Positions 7,885 to 20,448 of a stretch of 64,000 nt of DNA are shown in pieces. The position numbers were made by a program, and so were the translations under genes. The notes below the pieces were generated by a model that worked only from the letters and a program-made list of their open reading frames with translations, was not told the DNA's origin and ran no database searches. The stretch comes from Pseudomonas paraeruginosa PA7 (lineage in GTDB: Bacteria; Pseudomonadota; Gammaproteobacteria; Pseudomonadales; Pseudomonadaceae). The DNA lies in assembly GCF_000017205.1 (NCBI RefSeq), contig NC_009656.1:2794001-2858000 (forward strand), given 5' to 3'. Every line of letters begins with the position of its first letter. The stretch's first letter is position 1.

Positions 7885-10800
7885 ATGGACATCCGCAGCC
7901 CCCTGAACCAGTGCATCGCCCTGACCCTGGCCGGCATCCTGTTCCTCGACCCGATCGTCGCGGCGGCGGCGCAGTTGGCGGTGGACGCGGCGGCCGGCGG
8001 CAATACCAGCCTCGGCCAGGCGGGCAACGGCGTGCCCATCGTCAACATCGCCACGCCCAATGGCGCCGGGCTGTCGAACAACCATTTCCGCGACTACAAC
8101 GTCGGCGCCAACGGGCTGATCCTCAACAACGCCACCGGCAAGACCCAGGGCACCCAGCTCGGCGGGATCATCCTCGGCAACCCGAACCTGCAGGGCCAGG
8201 CGGCGCAGGTGATCCTCAACCAGGTCACCGGCGGCAACCGCAGCACCCTGGCCGGCTACACCGAGGTGGCCGGGCAGTCGGCGCGGGTCATCGTCGCCAA
8301 CCCGCACGGCATCACCTGCCAGGGCTGCGGCTTCATCAACACGCCGCGCGCCACCCTCACCACCGGCAAGCCGATCATGGACGGCCAGCGCCTGGAGCGC
8401 TTCCAGGTGGACGGCGGCGACATCGCCATCGAAGGCGCCGAACTGAACGTCAGCAACCTCGAACAGTTCGACCTGATCACCCGCAGCGCCACGCTCAACG
8501 CCAAGCTCTACGCGAAGAACCTGAACATCGTCACCGGCCGCAACGACGTCCAGGCCGACAGCCTGCAGGCCACTCCGCGCGCCGCCGACGGCAGCGAAAA
8601 GCCGCGACTGGCGATCGACAGCTCGGCGCTGGGCGGGATGTACGCCGGGGCGATCCGCCTGGTCGGCACCGAGCAGGGCGTGGGGGTGAAGCTGGCCGGC
8701 GACATGGCCGCCAGCGGCGGCGACATCCGCATTGACGCCAGCGGCAGGCTGAGCCTGGCCCAGGCCTCCAGCCAGGGCGACCTGAAGATCGCGGCCCAGG
8801 CCGTGGAGCTGAACGGCAAGACCTACGCCGGCGGTAGCGCCGAGATCCGCGGCGCGGAGGAGCTGGTCAACCGGCAGAGCCTGGCGGCGCGCGAGCGCAT
8901 CGCGCTGGAGGCGGCGCATATCGACAATGCCGGGGTGATCGAGGCCGGCGTCGATCCGGACAACCGGCGCAACGCCCGCGGCGACCTCGGCCTGGACAGC
9001 CGCACCCTGCGCAACGCCGGCAGCCTGGTAGCCAGCCGCACGCTGGAGGCCAGGGCCAGCCAGGCGCTGGACAACCAGGGCGGCAGCTTGAAAGGCGCGA
9101 CCACCCGGGTGGCCGCCGGAGACCTGGACAACCGTGGCGGCAAGTTGCTCGCCGAGGGCGAACTGCGGGTCGCGGCGGCGAACCTGGACAACCGCCGGGG
9201 CGGGCTGTTGCACAGTCGCGACCGCACCGTGGTCGCGGCGGCCGGCAAGCTCGACAACCGCGGCGGCCAGGTGATCGGCCTGAACGACCTGGAAGTCGGC
9301 GCGGGGACGCTCGACAACAGCCAGGAAGGCCTGCTCGGCAGCCAGCAGGCGACCCGCGTCAGCGCCCAGGCGCTGGACAACCGGGCGGATGGCGAAATTT
9401 CCGGCAAGCGCGCCGAGGTGCGCCTCGGCAGCCTGGACAACCGTGGCGGCAAGCTGCTCGGCGACGACCTGCTGGTGGTCGCCAGCGGCGCCATCGACAA
9501 CCGCCTCGGCCTGTTCTCGGCGGCCAACCGCCTCGACCTGCAGGCCGGCAGCCTGGACAACAGCGGCAAGGGTACGCTGGCCAGCCAGGGCGGGCTGGTC
9601 GCCAGCGTCGCCGGCCTGCTGGACAACCGCGACCAGGGCAACCTGCTCAGCCAGGGCGCGCAGCGCGTGACGGTGGGGCAGTTGGACAACCGAGCCGGCG
9701 GCCTGCTGTCGAGCCGCAGCGAGCTGAACGTCCACGGCGCCAGCCTGGACAACCGTGGTGGCATGCTGGTGGCCGACGCCGGCCTGGAAGCCACGGGAGG
9801 CGCCTTCGACAACGGCGATGGCGGCATCGCCAGCGGCAAGGGCGGGGTGCGCGTGGAGGTCGCCAGCCTGCGCAACGACCAGGGCGGCAAGCTGCTCAGC
9901 GATGGCCGCCTGGATCTCACGGCGAACGCCGTCGGCAACGCCGGAGGGCGTATCGCCGCCAAGGGCGACCTGCAGGCGACGCTCGGCAGCCTGGCCCAGC
10001 AAGGTGGCGAACTGGTCAGCGAAAAGACCCTGAAGGTCGCGGCCGACACGCTCGACAACAGCCAGTCCGGGCTGATCGCCGCGAACGGCGGCATCGCTAT
10101 CGAGGCGCGGCAGGTCGACAACCGCGCCGGCGAGATTTCCAGCACCGCGAAGGTCGCCGTGAACGTCCGCGAGCAACTGGACAACCGCGCCGGCAAGGTC
10201 ATCGGCGACGGCGGCCTGCGCCTCACCGTGCAGCGCCTGCTGAACCAGGCCAAGGGGGTGCTGGCCGGGCGCGACGGCCTGAGCCTGGACGGCGGCGAAC
10301 TGTTCAACGGCGACGGCGGGCGGCTCGACAGCCAGAAAGGCCTGGGCGTGAGCCTGGACGGCGCGCTGGACAACCAGGGCGGCGCGCTGGTCAGCGAAGG
10401 CGCGCTGACGGCGCGATCCGCCAGCCTCGACAACCGTGGCGGCACCTTCTCCAGCGCCGGCCCGCTCACGCTGAGCAGCCGGGGCGCGCTGAACAACCAG
10501 GGCGGCAAGCTGCTCAGCGACGCCGGCGTGGCGCTGGACGGAGCCAGCCTCGACAACAGCCGCGCCGGGGTGATCAGCGCCAAGGGCGCGGTGGATATCC
10601 GCACCGGTGCGCTGGACAACAGCCAGAAGGGCACCATCGGCAGCAACGCCGGCATCACCCTGGCGGCCGCCCGGCTGGACAACGGCCAGCAGGGCCGGAT
10701 CAGCGCCAAGGGCCTGCTCGACGCCAACCTGAAAGGCCTCGACCAGCGCGCAGGTGGCGCACTGGTCAGCGAAACCGGCATCACCCTCGACCTCAATGGC

Positions 10801-13800
10801 GGCGCGCTGGTCAACCGCGACGGCGGCCTGATCGCCACGCCCGGCGCGCTGCTGCTGCGCCAGCTCGGCGCGGTGGACAACGGCGCCGGCGGGGAAATCT
10901 CCAGCGACCGCGCCTTCACCCTCGCCGCCGCCAGCCTGGATAACCGCGGCGGGCGCCTGCTCAGCGCCGACAGCCTGGTCCTGCGCATCGCCCAGGCCCT
11001 GGACAACAGCCTGGCCGGGGTGATCTCCGGCGCCACCGGGCTGGACATTGAAGCCGGCAGTTTGGATAACAGCGCCAAGGGCACCCTGGCCAGCCGCGCC
11101 GGCATCGACCTGCGCGTCGCCGGCGCGCTGGACAACCACGCCGAAGGCACCGTTTCCGGCGCCCGCCTGACGCTCGCCAGCGCCTCGCTGGACAACAGCG
11201 GCAAGGGCCTGCTCTCCGGCAACGCCGGCCTGAGCGTCGCCACTGGCGCGCTGAACAACGCCCAGGGTGGCCAGCTGGTCAGCCAGGGCGCCCTCGATGT
11301 CAGCAGCGCCGACCTCGACAACCGTGGCGGCGCCCTCAGTGGCAAGCAGTCGCTGACGCTGGGCGCCGGCAACCTGGACAACCGCGGCGGCCTGCTCACC
11401 AGCGACGGCGAACTGGAACTGACGGCAGGGCGCGTCGATTCCGCCGACGGCGGCGAAATCTCCGCCAGGGGCGACCTGCGCCTGACCGTCGAGCGCCTGC
11501 TGCAACGCCAGGGCCGGCTGATCGGCGAGCGCGGCGTCCGTCTCGACCTGCAGGGCGGCGACCTGGACAACCAGGGCGGCCTGATCAGCGCCCGCGGCCC
11601 GCTGAGCATCGAGCGGCTGAACGTCCTCGACAACCGCCAGGGCGGCGAGATTTCCAGCCAGCAGGGCTTCGAGCTGCTGGCCAGTCGCATCGACAACGGC
11701 CAGAAGGGCCGCATCATCAGCGCCGGGAAGCTGCGCCTGGTCGCCGACCAGCTGGGCAATGCCGGTGACGGCCTGTTCTCCGGCTGGGAAGGCCTGGCGG
11801 TCGAGGGCGGCAGCCTGTACAACAGCGCCGGCGGCACCCTGTCGAGCAAGAACGGCGAGCTGGCGGTCAGCCTCGCCGGCGCGCTGGACAACCACGGCCA
11901 GGGTGCCCTGGTCAGCAAGGGGGCGCAGCGGATCGCCGCCGCCCGCCTGGCCAACGCCGGCGGCATCGTCTCCGGCGAAAGCGACGTGACCCTGAGCATC
12001 GCCGGGAAGCTGGACAACGGCCAGGGCGGGCTGATCTCGGCGCAGCGCGCGCTGACCTTCGACCGCGCCAGCGCGGTGCTGAACAACGCCGGCGGCCAGG
12101 TCAACGGCGGCAGCCTGCTGCTCACGGGTGCCAGCCTGGACAACAGCGGCGGCCAGCTGATCAGCCAGGGCCGGCTCGAGGCGCTCCTCGGCGGCGCCCT
12201 GGTCAATACCGGCGGCGCGCGCCTGGCCAGCGGCGGCGACCTGCTGCTGCGCAGCGCCAGCGTCGACAACCGCGGCGGCAAGCTGGTCAGCCAGGGGCTG
12301 CTGGAACTCTTCGCCCAGGGCCTGGACAACAGCGCCTCCGGCACCCTCGCCAGCCAGGCCGACATGACCCTGCGCCTGGGCCAGGGCGCCCTGCGCAACC
12401 AGCAGGACGGCCTGGTCTTCAGCCAGGCCGGCGCCCTCGACGTGCAGGCCGGCAGCCTGGACAACCGCCAGGGCACGCTCCAGGCCCAGGGCGACAACCG
12501 CCTGCGCCTCGACGCCGCACTGGACAACCGGGGCGGCCGTCTGGACAGCCGGGCCGGCAACCTCGACCTGCAGAGCGCCAGCCTCGACAACGGCGCCGGC
12601 GGCGTGCTCGACAGCGCCAAGGGCTGGCTGAAGCTGGTCACCGGGCTGTTCGACAACAGCGCCGGCATCACCCAGGCGCAGTCGCTGGAGATCCAGGCCC
12701 AGCAAGGCGTGCGCAACCAGAAGGGCCATCTCTCGGCGCTGGCCGGCGACAACCGCATCGTCACCGCCGACTTCGACAACCAGGGCGGCGGCCTCTACGC
12801 CAGCGGCCTGCTCAGTGTCAGCGGCCAGCGCTTCCTCAACCAGGGCGCGGCGGCGGGCCAGGGCGGCAAGGTCGGCGCCGGGCGCGTCGACTTCAGCCTG
12901 GCCGGCGCGCTGGCCAACCGCTTCGGCCAGCTGGAAAGCGAAGGCGACCTGCTCCTGCGCGCCGCCTCGATCGACAACAGTGACGGCAGCCTGCGCGCCC
13001 TGGGCCGCAGCGGCAGCACGCGGCTGGTCGCTGGCGAGCTGAACAACGCCTACGGCGCGCTGGAAAGCGCCAACCAGGACCTCGACCTGCAACTGGGCAG
13101 CCTGGCCAACGCCGACGGGCGCATCCTCCACACCGGCAACGGCACCTTCGGCCTGGATTCCGGGCAGGTGATCCGCGCCGGCGGCGAGCTGACCACCAAT
13201 GGCCTGCTGGACATCCGCGCCAGCGAATGGACCAACAGCAGCGTGCTGCAGGCCGGACGCCTGAACCTGGACATCGGTACCTTCCGCCAGACCGCCGAGG
13301 GCAAGCTGCTGGCGGTGCAGTCCTTCACCGGCCGCGGCGGCGACTGGAGCAACGACGGCCTGCTGGCCAGCGACGGCAGCTTGCGCCTCGACCTGAGCGG
13401 CGGCTACCGTGGCAACGGCCGCGCCACCAGCCTCGGCGACTTCGCCCTGAACGCCGCCAGCCTCGACCTCGGCACCGCCGCCAGCCTCGCCGGCGGCGCC
13501 AATGTCACGCTCGGCGCCGGCAACCTGCTGGTCAACCGTGGGCGGATCACCGCCGCCGGCGACCTCGTCGCCAGCGCCGCGAGCCTGAACAACTACGGCA
13601 CCCTGGGCGGCGGCGGCAACCTGCGATTGAACGCGCCCGCCCTGCTCAACGAGCGCGGGCTGCTGTTCAGCGGCGCCGACATGACCCTGCGCGCCCGCGA
13701 CATCACCAACCTCTATGGAGATGTGTACAGCCTCGGCAGGCTGGATATCGCCCGCGACGATGCCGGCGGGCGCGCCGACAGCCTGCGCAACCTCTCCGGG

Positions 13801-16800
13801 GTGATCGAGAGCGACAAGGACTTCAGCCTGCGCGCCAGCCTGATCGAGAACCGTCGCGCCGTGCTGGAAAGCAAGTCGGGCCTGTACACCGCGAAGATGG
13901 AGCAGACCGCCTGCATCGAAGGGGTCAACGCCGGCGACTGCAGCGGCAAGCGCAATGCCATCTGGACCGTCACCCAACGCGACAAGACCGAGGTCACCGC
14001 CAGCAGCGCCATGGGCCAGCTGCTGGCCGGCGGCGACTTCGCCATCGACGGCGGCACCCTGAGCAACGTCTCCAGCCTGATCGGCGCCGGCGGCAACCTC
14101 ACCGCCAACCTCGAAGTCCTCGACAACCAGGGCCTGGAAACCGGCGAGCTGGAAACCATCCGCGTGCTGCGCACCGCCCGTGGCGGCGATATCGGCGGCA
14201 TCGACCAGAAGTCGCGCAACTTCACCGACCTCTACTGGTACCAGAGCGCCAACTTCGACCCGGCGCGCGCCGGCGAGATCCCCGCCGCGCTCAACGCGAT
14301 CCTCAGCGACTGGTCCTTCGAGTACGAATTCCCGAGCAAGGGACCGACCCCGATCAGCACCGGCGACCAGTCCTACGCGGCGGTGATCCAGGCCGCCGGC
14401 AACGTCACGGTGAATGCCGGCAAGCGCATCAACAACAGCGTCATCCGTCCCGGCTACACCTTCGTCGGCAGCGGTCGCCAGGTCGGCGACAGCGCGGTGG
14501 GCGGCAGCGGGGTTTCGGTGGTCGTGCCGCTGACCTCGCAACTGCCGCCCGACCTGGCGCGGCGCCAGGTCAACCCGGTCACCCTGCCCGGTTTCAGCCT
14601 GCCGCAGGGCGACAATGGCCTGTTCCGCCTCAGCTCGCACTTCGCCGAGGACGGCAACGCCAGCGCCGCGCTCGGTGCCGGCGCCGACCGCACCCAGGGC
14701 GGCAGCGGCGTCTCGGTCGGCCAGCAGGGCGCCGGCAACGCCGCCGGTACCTGGCAGGGCCAGGGCGTGCGGGTCGACGGCCTGGCTGGCGCGGCCAACG
14801 TCCAGGGCCAGGGCGGCAGCGCGCTCGGCGGCAGCCTGCCGGGCGTCGCCCGGGTCCAGGGCGTGCCCGGCAACGCCACGCCGAGCGCCAGCCACAAGTA
14901 CCTGATCGAGACCAACCCGGCGCTCACCGAGCTGAAGCAGTTCCTCAACTCGGACTACCTGCTCAGCGGCCTGGGCATGAACCCGGACGCTAGCAAGAAG
15001 CGTCTCGGCGACGGTCTCTACGAGCAGCGGCTGATCCGCGACGCGGTGGTGGCGCGCACCGGCCAGCGCTACATCGACGGGCTGAGCAGCGACGAGGCGT
15101 TGTTCCGCTACCTGATGGACAACGCCATCGCTTACAAGGACCAACTGCACCTGCAACTGGGTGTGGGCCTGAGCGCAGAGCAGATGGCGGCGCTGACGCA
15201 CGATATCGTGTGGCTGGAAGAGGTCGAGGTGAACGGCGAGAAGGTCCTCGCGCCGGTGGTCTACCTGGCCCAGGCCGAGGGTCGGCTGGCACCCAACGGT
15301 GCGCTGATCCAGGGCCGCGACGTGAAGCTGGTGAGCGGCGGCGACCTGCATAACGTCGGCACCCTGCGCGCACAGAACGACCTCAGCGCGACAGCCGACA
15401 ACCTCGACAACAGCGGCCTGATCGAGTCCGGCAAACGCCTTGACCTGCTCGCCGGCGACTCGATCCGCAACCGCCAGGGCGGGGTCATCGCCGGGCGCGA
15501 CGTGAGCCTCACCGCGCTGACCGGCGACGTGATCAACGAACGCAGCGTGACCCGCTACGACAGCGCGCTCGACGGCCGCACCTGGGAACGCAGCTTCGCC
15601 GACAGCGCCGCGCGGGTGGAGGCGGCGAACAGCCTGAACGTCCAGGCCGGACGCGATATCGCCAACCTCGGCGGGGTGCTGCAGAGCCGCGGCGACCTCA
15701 GCCTCGACGCCGGACGCGACGTCACCGTCGCCGCCGTCGAGGACCGCCAGGGCCAGACCCGCTGGAGCACGTCGCGGCTACAGAGCGTGACCCAGCTCGG
15801 CGCCGAAGTCAGCGCCGGGCGGGACCTGAACGTCAGCGCCGGCCGCGACCTGACGGCGGTGGCCAGCACCCTCGAAGCGCGCCGCGACATCGCCCTCTCC
15901 GCCGGGCGCGACGTGACCCTGGCGGCGGCGGCGAACGAGGAGCACGCCTACAGCAAGACCAGGAAGGTCACCTACCAGGAAGACAAGGTCGCCCAGCAAG
16001 GCACCCGCGTGGAGGCTGGCGGCGACCTGGCGATCAATGCCGGACAGGACCTGCGCCTGATCGCGAGCCAGGCCAGCGCCGGCGACGAGGCCTACCTGGT
16101 GGCCGGCGACAAGCTGGAACTGCTGGCCGCCAACGACAGCAGCTACTACCTGTACGACAAGAAGAAGAAAGGCGACTTCGGCCGCAAGGAAACCCGGCGC
16201 GACGAAGTCACCGACGTCAAGGCGGTGGGCAGCCAGATCAGCAGCGGCGGCGACCTCACCCTGCTCAGCGGCGGCGACCAGACCTACCAGGGCGCGAAGC
16301 TGGAATCGGGCAACGACCTGGCCATCGTCAGCGGCGGCGCGGTGACCTTCGAGGCGGTGAAGGACCTGCACCAGGAAAGCCACGAGAAGAGCAAGGGCGA
16401 CCTGGCGTGGCAGTCGTCGAAGGGCAAGGGCCAGACCGACGAAACCGTACGCCAGACCCAGATCGTGGCCCAGGGGAATCTGGCGATCAAGGCCGTGGAA
16501 GGGCTGAAGATCGACCTCAAGCACATCGACCAGAAGACCGTGAGCCAGACCATCGACGCGATGGTGCAGGCGGATCCGCAACTGGCGTGGCTGAAGCAGA
16601 TGGAGCAGCGCGGCGATGTGGATTGGCGGCGCGTGCAGGAACTGCATGACAGCTGGAAGTACAGCAACTCCGGGCTGGGCGTCGGCGCGCAGTTGGCGAT
16701 AGCGATCGTCGTGACTTACTTCACGGCGGGCGCAGCCAGCGGGGCGATTGCAACGGCCGGGGCCGGAACCTCCATGGCAGGCGCGACCGCAGCCGCTACC

Positions 16801-18576
16801 GCTACGACTTCGGCGGGCTGGTTGAACGCGGCAGGTACCGCAGCGCTCAGCGGCATGGCCAGCAATGGAGCGATCAGCACCATCAACAACCGGGGAAACC
16901 TGGGGGATGTCGTCAAGGACGTGACCTCCAGCGATGCGCTGAGGGGCTATGTAGTCGCTGGCACAACTGCGGGGCTGACTGCCGGCGTCTACGACAAATG
17001 GACCTCGACCCAGACCGGCACCTCGACCGCTCTACCGAACACCGGGGCCGTGGCGCCCGCCGCAGGGTTGGGCACCTGGCAAGGCGTGGGCCAGTTCACC
17101 TCGAACCAGTTGCTGCAGAATGGTACTTCGGTGCTGTTGGACCGGGCGCTGGGCGGCAAGGGCAGCCTGGGCGATGCGTTGCAAAACAGCCTGGCAAATG
17201 CCTTTGCGGCCTACGGCTTCAAGCTGATTGGCGACACCACCCATGGCGTGCTGGACGACGGCAGCCTCGGCAAGATCGGCTTGCACGCCCTGATGGGAGG
17301 TCTGGCCGCCGAAGCGGTCGGTGGCGATTTCCGTACCGGAGCCCTGGCTGCGGGAGTCAACGAGGCGCTGGTGGATAGCCTCGCCAAGCAATACGCCAGC
17401 CTGCCCATCGATGACAAGAAGGGCCTGCTGATCATGAGTTCGCAGTTGATCGGCGTGCTGGCGGCTTCGACGCAGGGCGATGCGGACGCCAAGAGCTTGC
17501 AGACGGGAGCCTGGGTGGCGGGGAATGCCACCCAACACAACTACCTCAGTCATTGGCAGGAGGAGAAGAAGCGGCAGGAGGTCGATGGCTGCAAGGACAA
17601 ACCGCTCTGCAAAACCGGAATAGAAGCCAAATGGGCAATTATTTCGGCCCAGCAGGATGTCGGTATCGTCGTAGGTGTTGGAGGAGGCATCGGTCTTTCG
17701 ACGGCTGAAACCGCAGTAGGTGTTTATGAACTGGTCAAGAACTGGAGGGAAACCTATGCAGCTCTGGAGCAGTTGGCCACTTCGCCAGAGTTCCGGCAGC
17801 AATTTGGCGATAACTACCTGAAGGGGCTGGAGGAGCGCGCCGCATTCTTGACCCAGGCTTACGAGGATGCCGGCTGGCAAGGTTCGGTCACAGCTGGTGT
17901 CGAGGGCGGTAGGTTCGCTGCGGAACTTGTTGGCGTTCTGACGGCAGTGAAAGGTGGCGCGCAGATAACCGCCAAGCTGCCAACAGCAGCCAAGAACCTG
18001 GTCAACGCGATTGCGGAGTCACCTGTTTCCGGTAGTATGAGTTCGCAGCTCGGGGCAGTGGGGGATCTGGGTAGGCTGGGTGGGGTCGCAAAAGGTGCAG
18101 AGGTCCCAAAGAATCCCAATCCTACTAGTGCGTTGACTGATGCCGAGGCTGGAACTAGTAGTTTGCCAAAGATCGGTTCTTTGAAAGGGGAGCCTGAGCT
18201 TCCACCCAAGAACGCGAGTCCGGAGATGGTTCGATCTATTGATCGGCAGAACGAAGCTGCGAAATCGCTTGCTCGGGCTGGGTATGACGTTGAGCAGTTA
18301 CCAAATATAAAGAAAAATTCAGCTAACCCCGACCTTAAGATAAATGGAGAGTTTGCAGATGTATTCTCTCCCAGAACCAATAGTCCGGTTTCAGTGCTAA
18401 TGACTGTGACTGAAAAAGTCGAGAAGCAGGCTCAGAATATTGTAGTGAATTTGGCTGATTCCCCATTGACCTTCAAGCAGATAGAAAATGCACTGAGCGT
18501 TAAGCCAGTCGATGGTTTGAAGAATTTGTATCTTCTGAAAGACGGTCAGTTTAAGGCTATTGAGGTTGGGCGATGA
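7885..18576 (+). CDS. cdiA: CdiA, contact-dependent growth inhibition effector
   Basis: 3563-aa exoprotein delivered to neighbouring cells on contact. Start ATG at 7885 follows AAGGAG. In order: signal sequence; TPS transport domain (about residues 30-300) with the NPNL and NPHGI motifs; a long FHA-1 beta-helix (about 390-1720) of dozens of LDNxxGG repeats forming the stick; a candidate receptor-binding region (about 1990-2190, with the cysteine pair [10 protein letters not shown]); a low-complexity Gly/Gln-rich gap (about 2195-2340); FHA-2 repeats (about 2460-2870); a DUF637-like pretoxin region (about 2930-3400); and a 163-residue toxin. No VENN motif is present; the variable toxin starts after [12 protein letters not shown]. 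Base composition drops sharply past 18085. The 3' third is duplicated at 28374-30937. Confidence 0.95.
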   Translation: MDIRSPLNQCIALTLAGILFLDPIVAAAAQLAVDAAAGGNTSLGQAGNGVPIVNIATPNGAGLSNNHFRDYNVGANGLILNNATGKTQGTQLGGIILGNPNLQGQAAQVILNQVTGGNRSTLAGYTEVAGQSARVIVANPHGITCQGCGFINTPRATLTTGKPIMDGQRLERFQVDGGDIAIEGAELNVSNLEQFDLITRSATLNAKLYAKNLNIVTGRNDVQADSLQATPRAADGSEKPRLAIDSSALGGMYAGAIRLVGTEQGVGVKLAGDMAASGGDIRIDASGRLSLAQASSQGDLKIAAQAVELNGKTYAGGSAEIRGAEELVNRQSLAARERIALEAAHIDNAGVIEAGVDPDNRRNARGDLGLDSRTLRNAGSLVASRTLEARASQALDNQGGSLKGATTRVAAGDLDNRGGKLLAEGELRVAAANLDNRRGGLLHSRDRTVVAAAGKLDNRGGQVIGLNDLEVGAGTLDNSQEGLLGSQQATRVSAQALDNRADGEISGKRAEVRLGSLDNRGGKLLGDDLLVVASGAIDNRLGLFSAANRLDLQAGSLDNSGKGTLASQGGLVASVAGLLDNRDQGNLLSQGAQRVTVGQLDNRAGGLLSSRSELNVHGASLDNRGGMLVADAGLEATGGAFDNGDGGIASGKGGVRVEVASLRNDQGGKLLSDGRLDLTANAVGNAGGRIAAKGDLQATLGSLAQQGGELVSEKTLKVAADTLDNSQSGLIAANGGIAIEARQVDNRAGEISSTAKVAVNVREQLDNRAGKVIGDGGLRLTVQRLLNQAKGVLAGRDGLSLDGGELFNGDGGRLDSQKGLGVSLDGALDNQGGALVSEGALTARSASLDNRGGTFSSAGPLTLSSRGALNNQGGKLLSDAGVALDGASLDNSRAGVISAKGAVDIRTGALDNSQKGTIGSNAGITLAAARLDNGQQGRISAKGLLDANLKGLDQRAGGALVSETGITLDLNGGALVNRDGGLIATPGALLLRQLGAVDNGAGGEISSDRAFTLAAASLDNRGGRLLSADSLVLRIAQALDNSLAGVISGATGLDIEAGSLDNSAKGTLASRAGIDLRVAGALDNHAEGTVSGARLTLASASLDNSGKGLLSGNAGLSVATGALNNAQGGQLVSQGALDVSSADLDNRGGALSGKQSLTLGAGNLDNRGGLLTSDGELELTAGRVDSADGGEISARGDLRLTVERLLQRQGRLIGERGVRLDLQGGDLDNQGGLISARGPLSIERLNVLDNRQGGEISSQQGFELLASRIDNGQKGRIISAGKLRLVADQLGNAGDGLFSGWEGLAVEGGSLYNSAGGTLSSKNGELAVSLAGALDNHGQGALVSKGAQRIAAARLANAGGIVSGESDVTLSIAGKLDNGQGGLISAQRALTFDRASAVLNNAGGQVNGGSLLLTGASLDNSGGQLISQGRLEALLGGALVNTGGARLASGGDLLLRSASVDNRGGKLVSQGLLELFAQGLDNSASGTLASQADMTLRLGQGALRNQQDGLVFSQAGALDVQAGSLDNRQGTLQAQGDNRLRLDAALDNRGGRLDSRAGNLDLQSASLDNGAGGVLDSAKGWLKLVTGLFDNSAGITQAQSLEIQAQQGVRNQKGHLSALAGDNRIVTADFDNQGGGLYASGLLSVSGQRFLNQGAAAGQGGKVGAGRVDFSLAGALANRFGQLESEGDLLLRAASIDNSDGSLRALGRSGSTRLVAGELNNAYGALESANQDLDLQLGSLANADGRILHTGNGTFGLDSGQVIRAGGELTTNGLLDIRASEWTNSSVLQAGRLNLDIGTFRQTAEGKLLAVQSFTGRGGDWSNDGLLASDGSLRLDLSGGYRGNGRATSLGDFALNAASLDLGTAASLAGGANVTLGAGNLLVNRGRITAAGDLVASAASLNNYGTLGGGGNLRLNAPALLNERGLLFSGADMTLRARDITNLYGDVYSLGRLDIARDDAGGRADSLRNLSGVIESDKDFSLRASLIENRRAVLESKSGLYTAKMEQTACIEGVNAGDCSGKRNAIWTVTQRDKTEVTASSAMGQLLAGGDFAIDGGTLSNVSSLIGAGGNLTANLEVLDNQGLETGELETIRVLRTARGGDIGGIDQKSRNFTDLYWYQSANFDPARAGEIPAALNAILSDWSFEYEFPSKGPTPISTGDQSYAAVIQAAGNVTVNAGKRINNSVIRPGYTFVGSGRQVGDSAVGGSGVSVVVPLTSQLPPDLARRQVNPVTLPGFSLPQGDNGLFRLSSHFAEDGNASAALGAGADRTQGGSGVSVGQQGAGNAAGTWQGQGVRVDGLAGAANVQGQGGSALGGSLPGVARVQGVPGNATPSASHKYLIETNPALTELKQFLNSDYLLSGLGMNPDASKKRLGDGLYEQRLIRDAVVARTGQRYIDGLSSDEALFRYLMDNAIAYKDQLHLQLGVGLSAEQMAALTHDIVWLEEVEVNGEKVLAPVVYLAQAEGRLAPNGALIQGRDVKLVSGGDLHNVGTLRAQNDLSATADNLDNSGLIESGKRLDLLAGDSIRNRQGGVIAGRDVSLTALTGDVINERSVTRYDSALDGRTWERSFADSAARVEAANSLNVQAGRDIANLGGVLQSRGDLSLDAGRDVTVAAVEDRQGQTRWSTSRLQSVTQLGAEVSAGRDLNVSAGRDLTAVASTLEARRDIALSAGRDVTLAAAANEEHAYSKTRKVTYQEDKVAQQGTRVEAGGDLAINAGQDLRLIASQASAGDEAYLVAGDKLELLAANDSSYYLYDKKKKGDFGRKETRRDEVTDVKAVGSQISSGGDLTLLSGGDQTYQGAKLESGNDLAIVSGGAVTFEAVKDLHQESHEKSKGDLAWQSSKGKGQTDETVRQTQIVAQGNLAIKAVEGLKIDLKHIDQKTVSQTIDAMVQADPQLAWLKQMEQRGDVDWRRVQELHDSWKYSNSGLGVGAQLAIAIVVTYFTAGAASGAIATAGAGTSMAGATAAATATTSAGWLNAAGTAALSGMASNGAISTINNRGNLGDVVKDVTSSDALRGYVVAGTTAGLTAGVYDKWTSTQTGTSTALPNTGAVAPAAGLGTWQGVGQFTSNQLLQNGTSVLLDRALGGKGSLGDALQNSLANAFAAYGFKLIGDTTHGVLDDGSLGKIGLHALMGGLAAEAVGGDFRTGALAAGVNEALVDSLAKQYASLPIDDKKGLLIMSSQLIGVLAASTQGDADAKSLQTGAWVAGNATQHNYLSHWQEEKKRQEVDGCKDKPLCKTGIEAKWAIISAQQDVGIVVGVGGGIGLSTAETAVGVYELVKNWRETYAALEQLATSPEFRQQFGDNYLKGLEERAAFLTQAYEDAGWQGSVTAGVEGGRFAAELVGVLTAVKGGAQITAKLPTAAKNLVNAIAESPVSGSMSSQLGAVGDLGRLGGVAKGAEVPKNPNPTSALTDAEAGTSSLPKIGSLKGEPELPPKNASPEMVRSIDRQNEAAKSLARAGYDVEQLPNIKKNSANPDLKINGEFADVFSPRTNSPVSVLMTVTEKVEKQAQNIVVNLADSPLTFKQIENALSVKPVDGLKNLYLLKDGQFKAIEVGR
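18086..18576 (+). other. Toxin region (CdiA-CT) of the native CdiA, tRNase-like candidate
   Basis: Residues about 3400-3563, downstream of the point where cdiA stops matching the duplicate at 30937. A linker ([19 protein letters not shown]...) precedes a compact domain with [21 protein letters not shown], then [16 protein letters not shown], a [13 protein letters not shown] stretch and a LYLLKDGQ end. That pattern resembles the CdiA_C tRNase family as I remember it; catalytic residues would be the acidic and lysine positions around [14 protein letters not shown]. The nuclease assignment is inference. AT content is clearly higher than in the body of cdiA, as expected for a horizontally exchanged tip. 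Confidence 0.6.
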
Positions 18577-18965
18577 GCATAACAATGGCGCTTGAAATTC
18601 AAGTTGGAGCGACTCTGGAGAGTATAGCTAGCACTCTGTCGTCTTTGGGGGAGAGTTGCAGTCTGGGCGATACTAGATTGGACGCAAATTTCGAGAGTTC
18701 AGGTTGTCAGTTTTCGGTTCGTAGTTTGGAGCAGCCTGAGGGGATCGTGGCTGAAGGATGCTCCATGAGCTGGAAAGTTGGTTTGAGAGGGGCGTTTCAT
18801 TGTCGAGGGAGTAATCTTTCTGAAAGTTGGGTTGATATAAAGTTATTTCTTCAGGAGTTATCATTGAATATTGAATTTGGCTTTGTCTTATCGTTTCAAT
18901 ATGAAAGTATTTACGCTATTAGGGATTCTGATGGGTTGTCTTTTAAGAGAAGTATGATCGATTGA
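18573..18965 (+). CDS. cdiI: CdiI, cognate immunity protein of the native CdiA
   Basis: 130 aa, starting at an ATG that overlaps the cdiA stop as ATGA, the typical toxin/immunity coupling. The sequence ([20 protein letters not shown]...) is soluble with no signal peptide or membrane segment, consistent with a cytoplasmic protein binding the toxin domain. I do not recognise a named immunity family with certainty. Identity as cdiI rests on position directly behind cdiA-CT. Confidence 0.85.
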   Translation: MSITMALEIQVGATLESIASTLSSLGESCSLGDTRLDANFESSGCQFSVRSLEQPEGIVAEGCSMSWKVGLRGAFHCRGSNLSESWVDIKLFLQELSLNIEFGFVLSFQYESIYAIRDSDGLSFKRSMID

Positions 18966-18968
18966 ATG

Positions 18969-19013
18969 GCTGCAAAAGGGCCAAAAGCAACTGCAGTTCC
19001 CCAAAGCGAATGA
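18969..19013 (+). pseudogene. Toxin 'head' remnant (junction end of a displaced cdiA-CT)
   Basis: Three bases after the cdiI stop an open stretch encodes AAKGPKATAVPQSE and then a stop. It contains the GCAAAA...GCAACTG sequence found at the cdiA toxin junction (compare 30937 and 34520). It is the first few codons of an older toxin whose middle has been lost at the adjacent RAYT element. Confidence 0.6.
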
Positions 19014-19017
19014 CCAT

Positions 19018-19622
19018 AAAGGGGACAGATTTATTTTCCCTACTCTAATTTTCTAAGCAGGGAGGCTCCAGCGCAGACGCCGTAAGGAGGCTCCGCGATG
19101 CCTAGGCAAGGGCGAGTGGTTTTACCGAATTATCCGCTTCACGTGGTCCAGCGGGGACACAATCGGCAAGTGGTATTCGCCGAGGATGAGGACTACCAGC
19201 GTTACCTCTCCGATCTACGGGACCTCAAGGATGCCTTTGGTATCAAGGTCTACGCATTTTGCCTGATGACCAACCATGTCCATCTGCTCTTGGCGCCTGG
19301 TGATTCGCTGTCTGGCTTGGCGCAACTGATGAAAACGCTGGCGGCGCGCACGACACGATATCGGAATCGCTTGGAGGGCCGTTCCGGAACGTTGTGGGAA
19401 AGTCGCTATAAATCGAGTGTCGTACAGAGCGATGCCTACCTGCTGGCGTGTTGCCGGTACATCGAACTGAACCCTGTTCGGGCGCGGATGGTGGACGATG
19501 TGGCGGCCTATCCCTGGTCAAGTTATGGGCTGCGGGCGGATTGGTTGAAGGAGCCAAACTGGTTGGATATGGATCCTTGCTTCATTGGAGATTAGAGCAG
19601 GGAAAATAAATCTGTCCCCTTT
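19018..19622 (+). mobile_element. RAYT element copy 1 with terminal inverted repeats
   Basis: 605 bp bounded by 32-base inverted repeats: left 19018-19049 (begins AAAGGGGACAGATTTATTTT) and right 19591-19622, which has one mismatch. The transposase lies between. The element sits inside a toxin gene: a junction-proximal head lies to its left (18969-19013) and the toxin tail to its right (19628-19720). Confidence 0.85.
19098..19595 (+). CDS. REP-associated tyrosine transposase (RAYT), C-terminally shortened
   Basis: 165-aa Y1-type single-strand transposase related to TnpA of IS200/IS605. It has the metal-binding HVH motif (residues 60-62 in MTNHVHLLLAP) and candidate catalytic tyrosines at 114 and 121 (YIELNPVRARMV). 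Comparison with copy 3 (39983-40540) shows that full length is about 230 aa: here the sequence jumps from CFI directly to the right inverted repeat, losing about 65 residues. The core active site remains, so activity is possible but uncertain. Start ATG at 19098 follows AAGGAGGCTCC. The same shortened form recurs at 37224. Confidence 0.85.
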   Translation: MPRQGRVVLPNYPLHVVQRGHNRQVVFAEDEDYQRYLSDLRDLKDAFGIKVYAFCLMTNHVHLLLAPGDSLSGLAQLMKTLAARTTRYRNRLEGRSGTLWESRYKSSVVQSDAYLLACCRYIELNPVRARMVDDVAAYPWSSYGLRADWLKEPNWLDMDPCFIGD

Positions 19623-19627
19623 TTCCA

Positions 19628-19720
19628 AGTGCACAAGCAGGGCGTGAAGTTAACTTTATGATTTATGATTCTGCGGCAACGGCTGCAAGCCGCGCTCCGA
19701 GCTTGGTACTTCCAAAATGA
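19628..19720 (+). pseudogene. C-terminal tail of a destroyed toxin
   Basis: Directly after the right repeat of the RAYT element, a frame reads SAQAGREVNFMIYDSAA, then TAASRAPSLVLPK and stop. The stop overlaps the next immunity ATG as ATGA. This is the preserved end of a toxin whose body was lost at the element. Confidence 0.7.
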
Positions 19721-20037
19721 TTGCATATGACTTGTACGGAACGAAAAATCTCAGCCTTTTGCTGGCAAGAGAGCATATAGAGAAAATTTTTGGAGTGTCT
19801 CTTGATGAAAGAAATAGTTCTTATCAAGGAGGGGATTACTACATGCTTGGTAGTAATGATTCGGAGAATTTTATTCTGAAAGCCAATCTTGACCCTCTTG
19901 ATGATGAACCAGTAGAGTTAAATTTTCCTGACTACCCTATTTTGCTCTATATAAACGCCACGACACGTTCATCTGCTATAGAGGGGGTAATCAAGAAGGG
20001 TGCATGCTTTAAGCTGCTCAGGCATGAAATGTTCTAG
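19717..20037 (+). CDS. Orphan immunity protein (module 2)
   Basis: 106 aa, MIAYDLYGTKNLSLLLAREH..., soluble and acidic. It overlaps the toxin tail by four bases (ATGA), which identifies it as the immunity gene of that lost toxin. The repeated YDLYGTKN...ERNSSYQGGDYY pattern suggests a small alpha/beta fold; I cannot name the family. Its AT-rich, low-Pseudomonas codon use points to transfer. The frame is intact although the toxin is gone, consistent with selection for protection or with simple lack of decay. Confidence 0.7.
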   Translation: MIAYDLYGTKNLSLLLAREHIEKIFGVSLDERNSSYQGGDYYMLGSNDSENFILKANLDPLDDEPVELNFPDYPILLYINATTRSSAIEGVIKKGACFKLLRHEMF

Positions 20038-20059
20038 GAATGAAAGAACAAAGGGGGCA

Positions 20060-20400
20060 GATTTGAATGGCAGTAACTTAACCCTTTTCGGATGACTGTG
20101 TTTCTTGATCGCTGCCCGAGCAGATTGACGTGTACAGGTCAGTAATGGGTAGGGCTTTGGACTTCGCTTGAGGGCTCTGGGTTCAACTCGCCCGGAGCGA
20201 TTGCCTACACGCTGTTGCGCGACCAGAACCAGCAGGCCTCGAAGAGTCGTACCTCCGTCAGGATCATCGTCGAATTGCCGCCACGCCAGCCATAGCTGGA
20301 GGCTGTGCTTGAAGCTCAATTCACGGGGAGTCAGTCAGCCATCAAGGCCGATTGCGCCATGATCAGGCGAATCAGGCTGTGTGCCAGCAGGTAAATCCAG
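20060..20400 (-). pseudogene. Remnant of an IS4-type transposase (C-terminal end)
   Basis: On the minus strand the fragments WIYLLAHSLIRLIMAQSA and LQLWLAWRQF, then VAQQRVGNRSGRVEPRALKR and PKPYPLLTCTRQSARAAI..KHSHPKRVK match the C-terminal end of IS4-family transposases as I know it. Stops and frame changes break it and there is no N-terminal domain. It replaced the toxin part of the following immunity gene. A shorter copy of its outer end lies at 33541-33636. Confidence 0.65.
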
Positions 20401-20448
20401 AACGGGGAAAACTTTCACTTGGACACGTGGTATTGATGGGTGGCGATA

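Noticed and set aside
9060..13100. Regularly spaced repeats as a possible CRISPR or satellite array
   Set aside because: They are coding FHA-1 repeats of about 20 residues in frame with cdiA, degenerate at DNA level.
7846..15351. Open frame of 2501 codons on the minus strand across cdiA
   Set aside because: It is antisense to the LDN-repeat region and has the low-complexity Ala/Val/Gln composition produced by reading GC-rich cdiA backwards; no start site or family resemblance.
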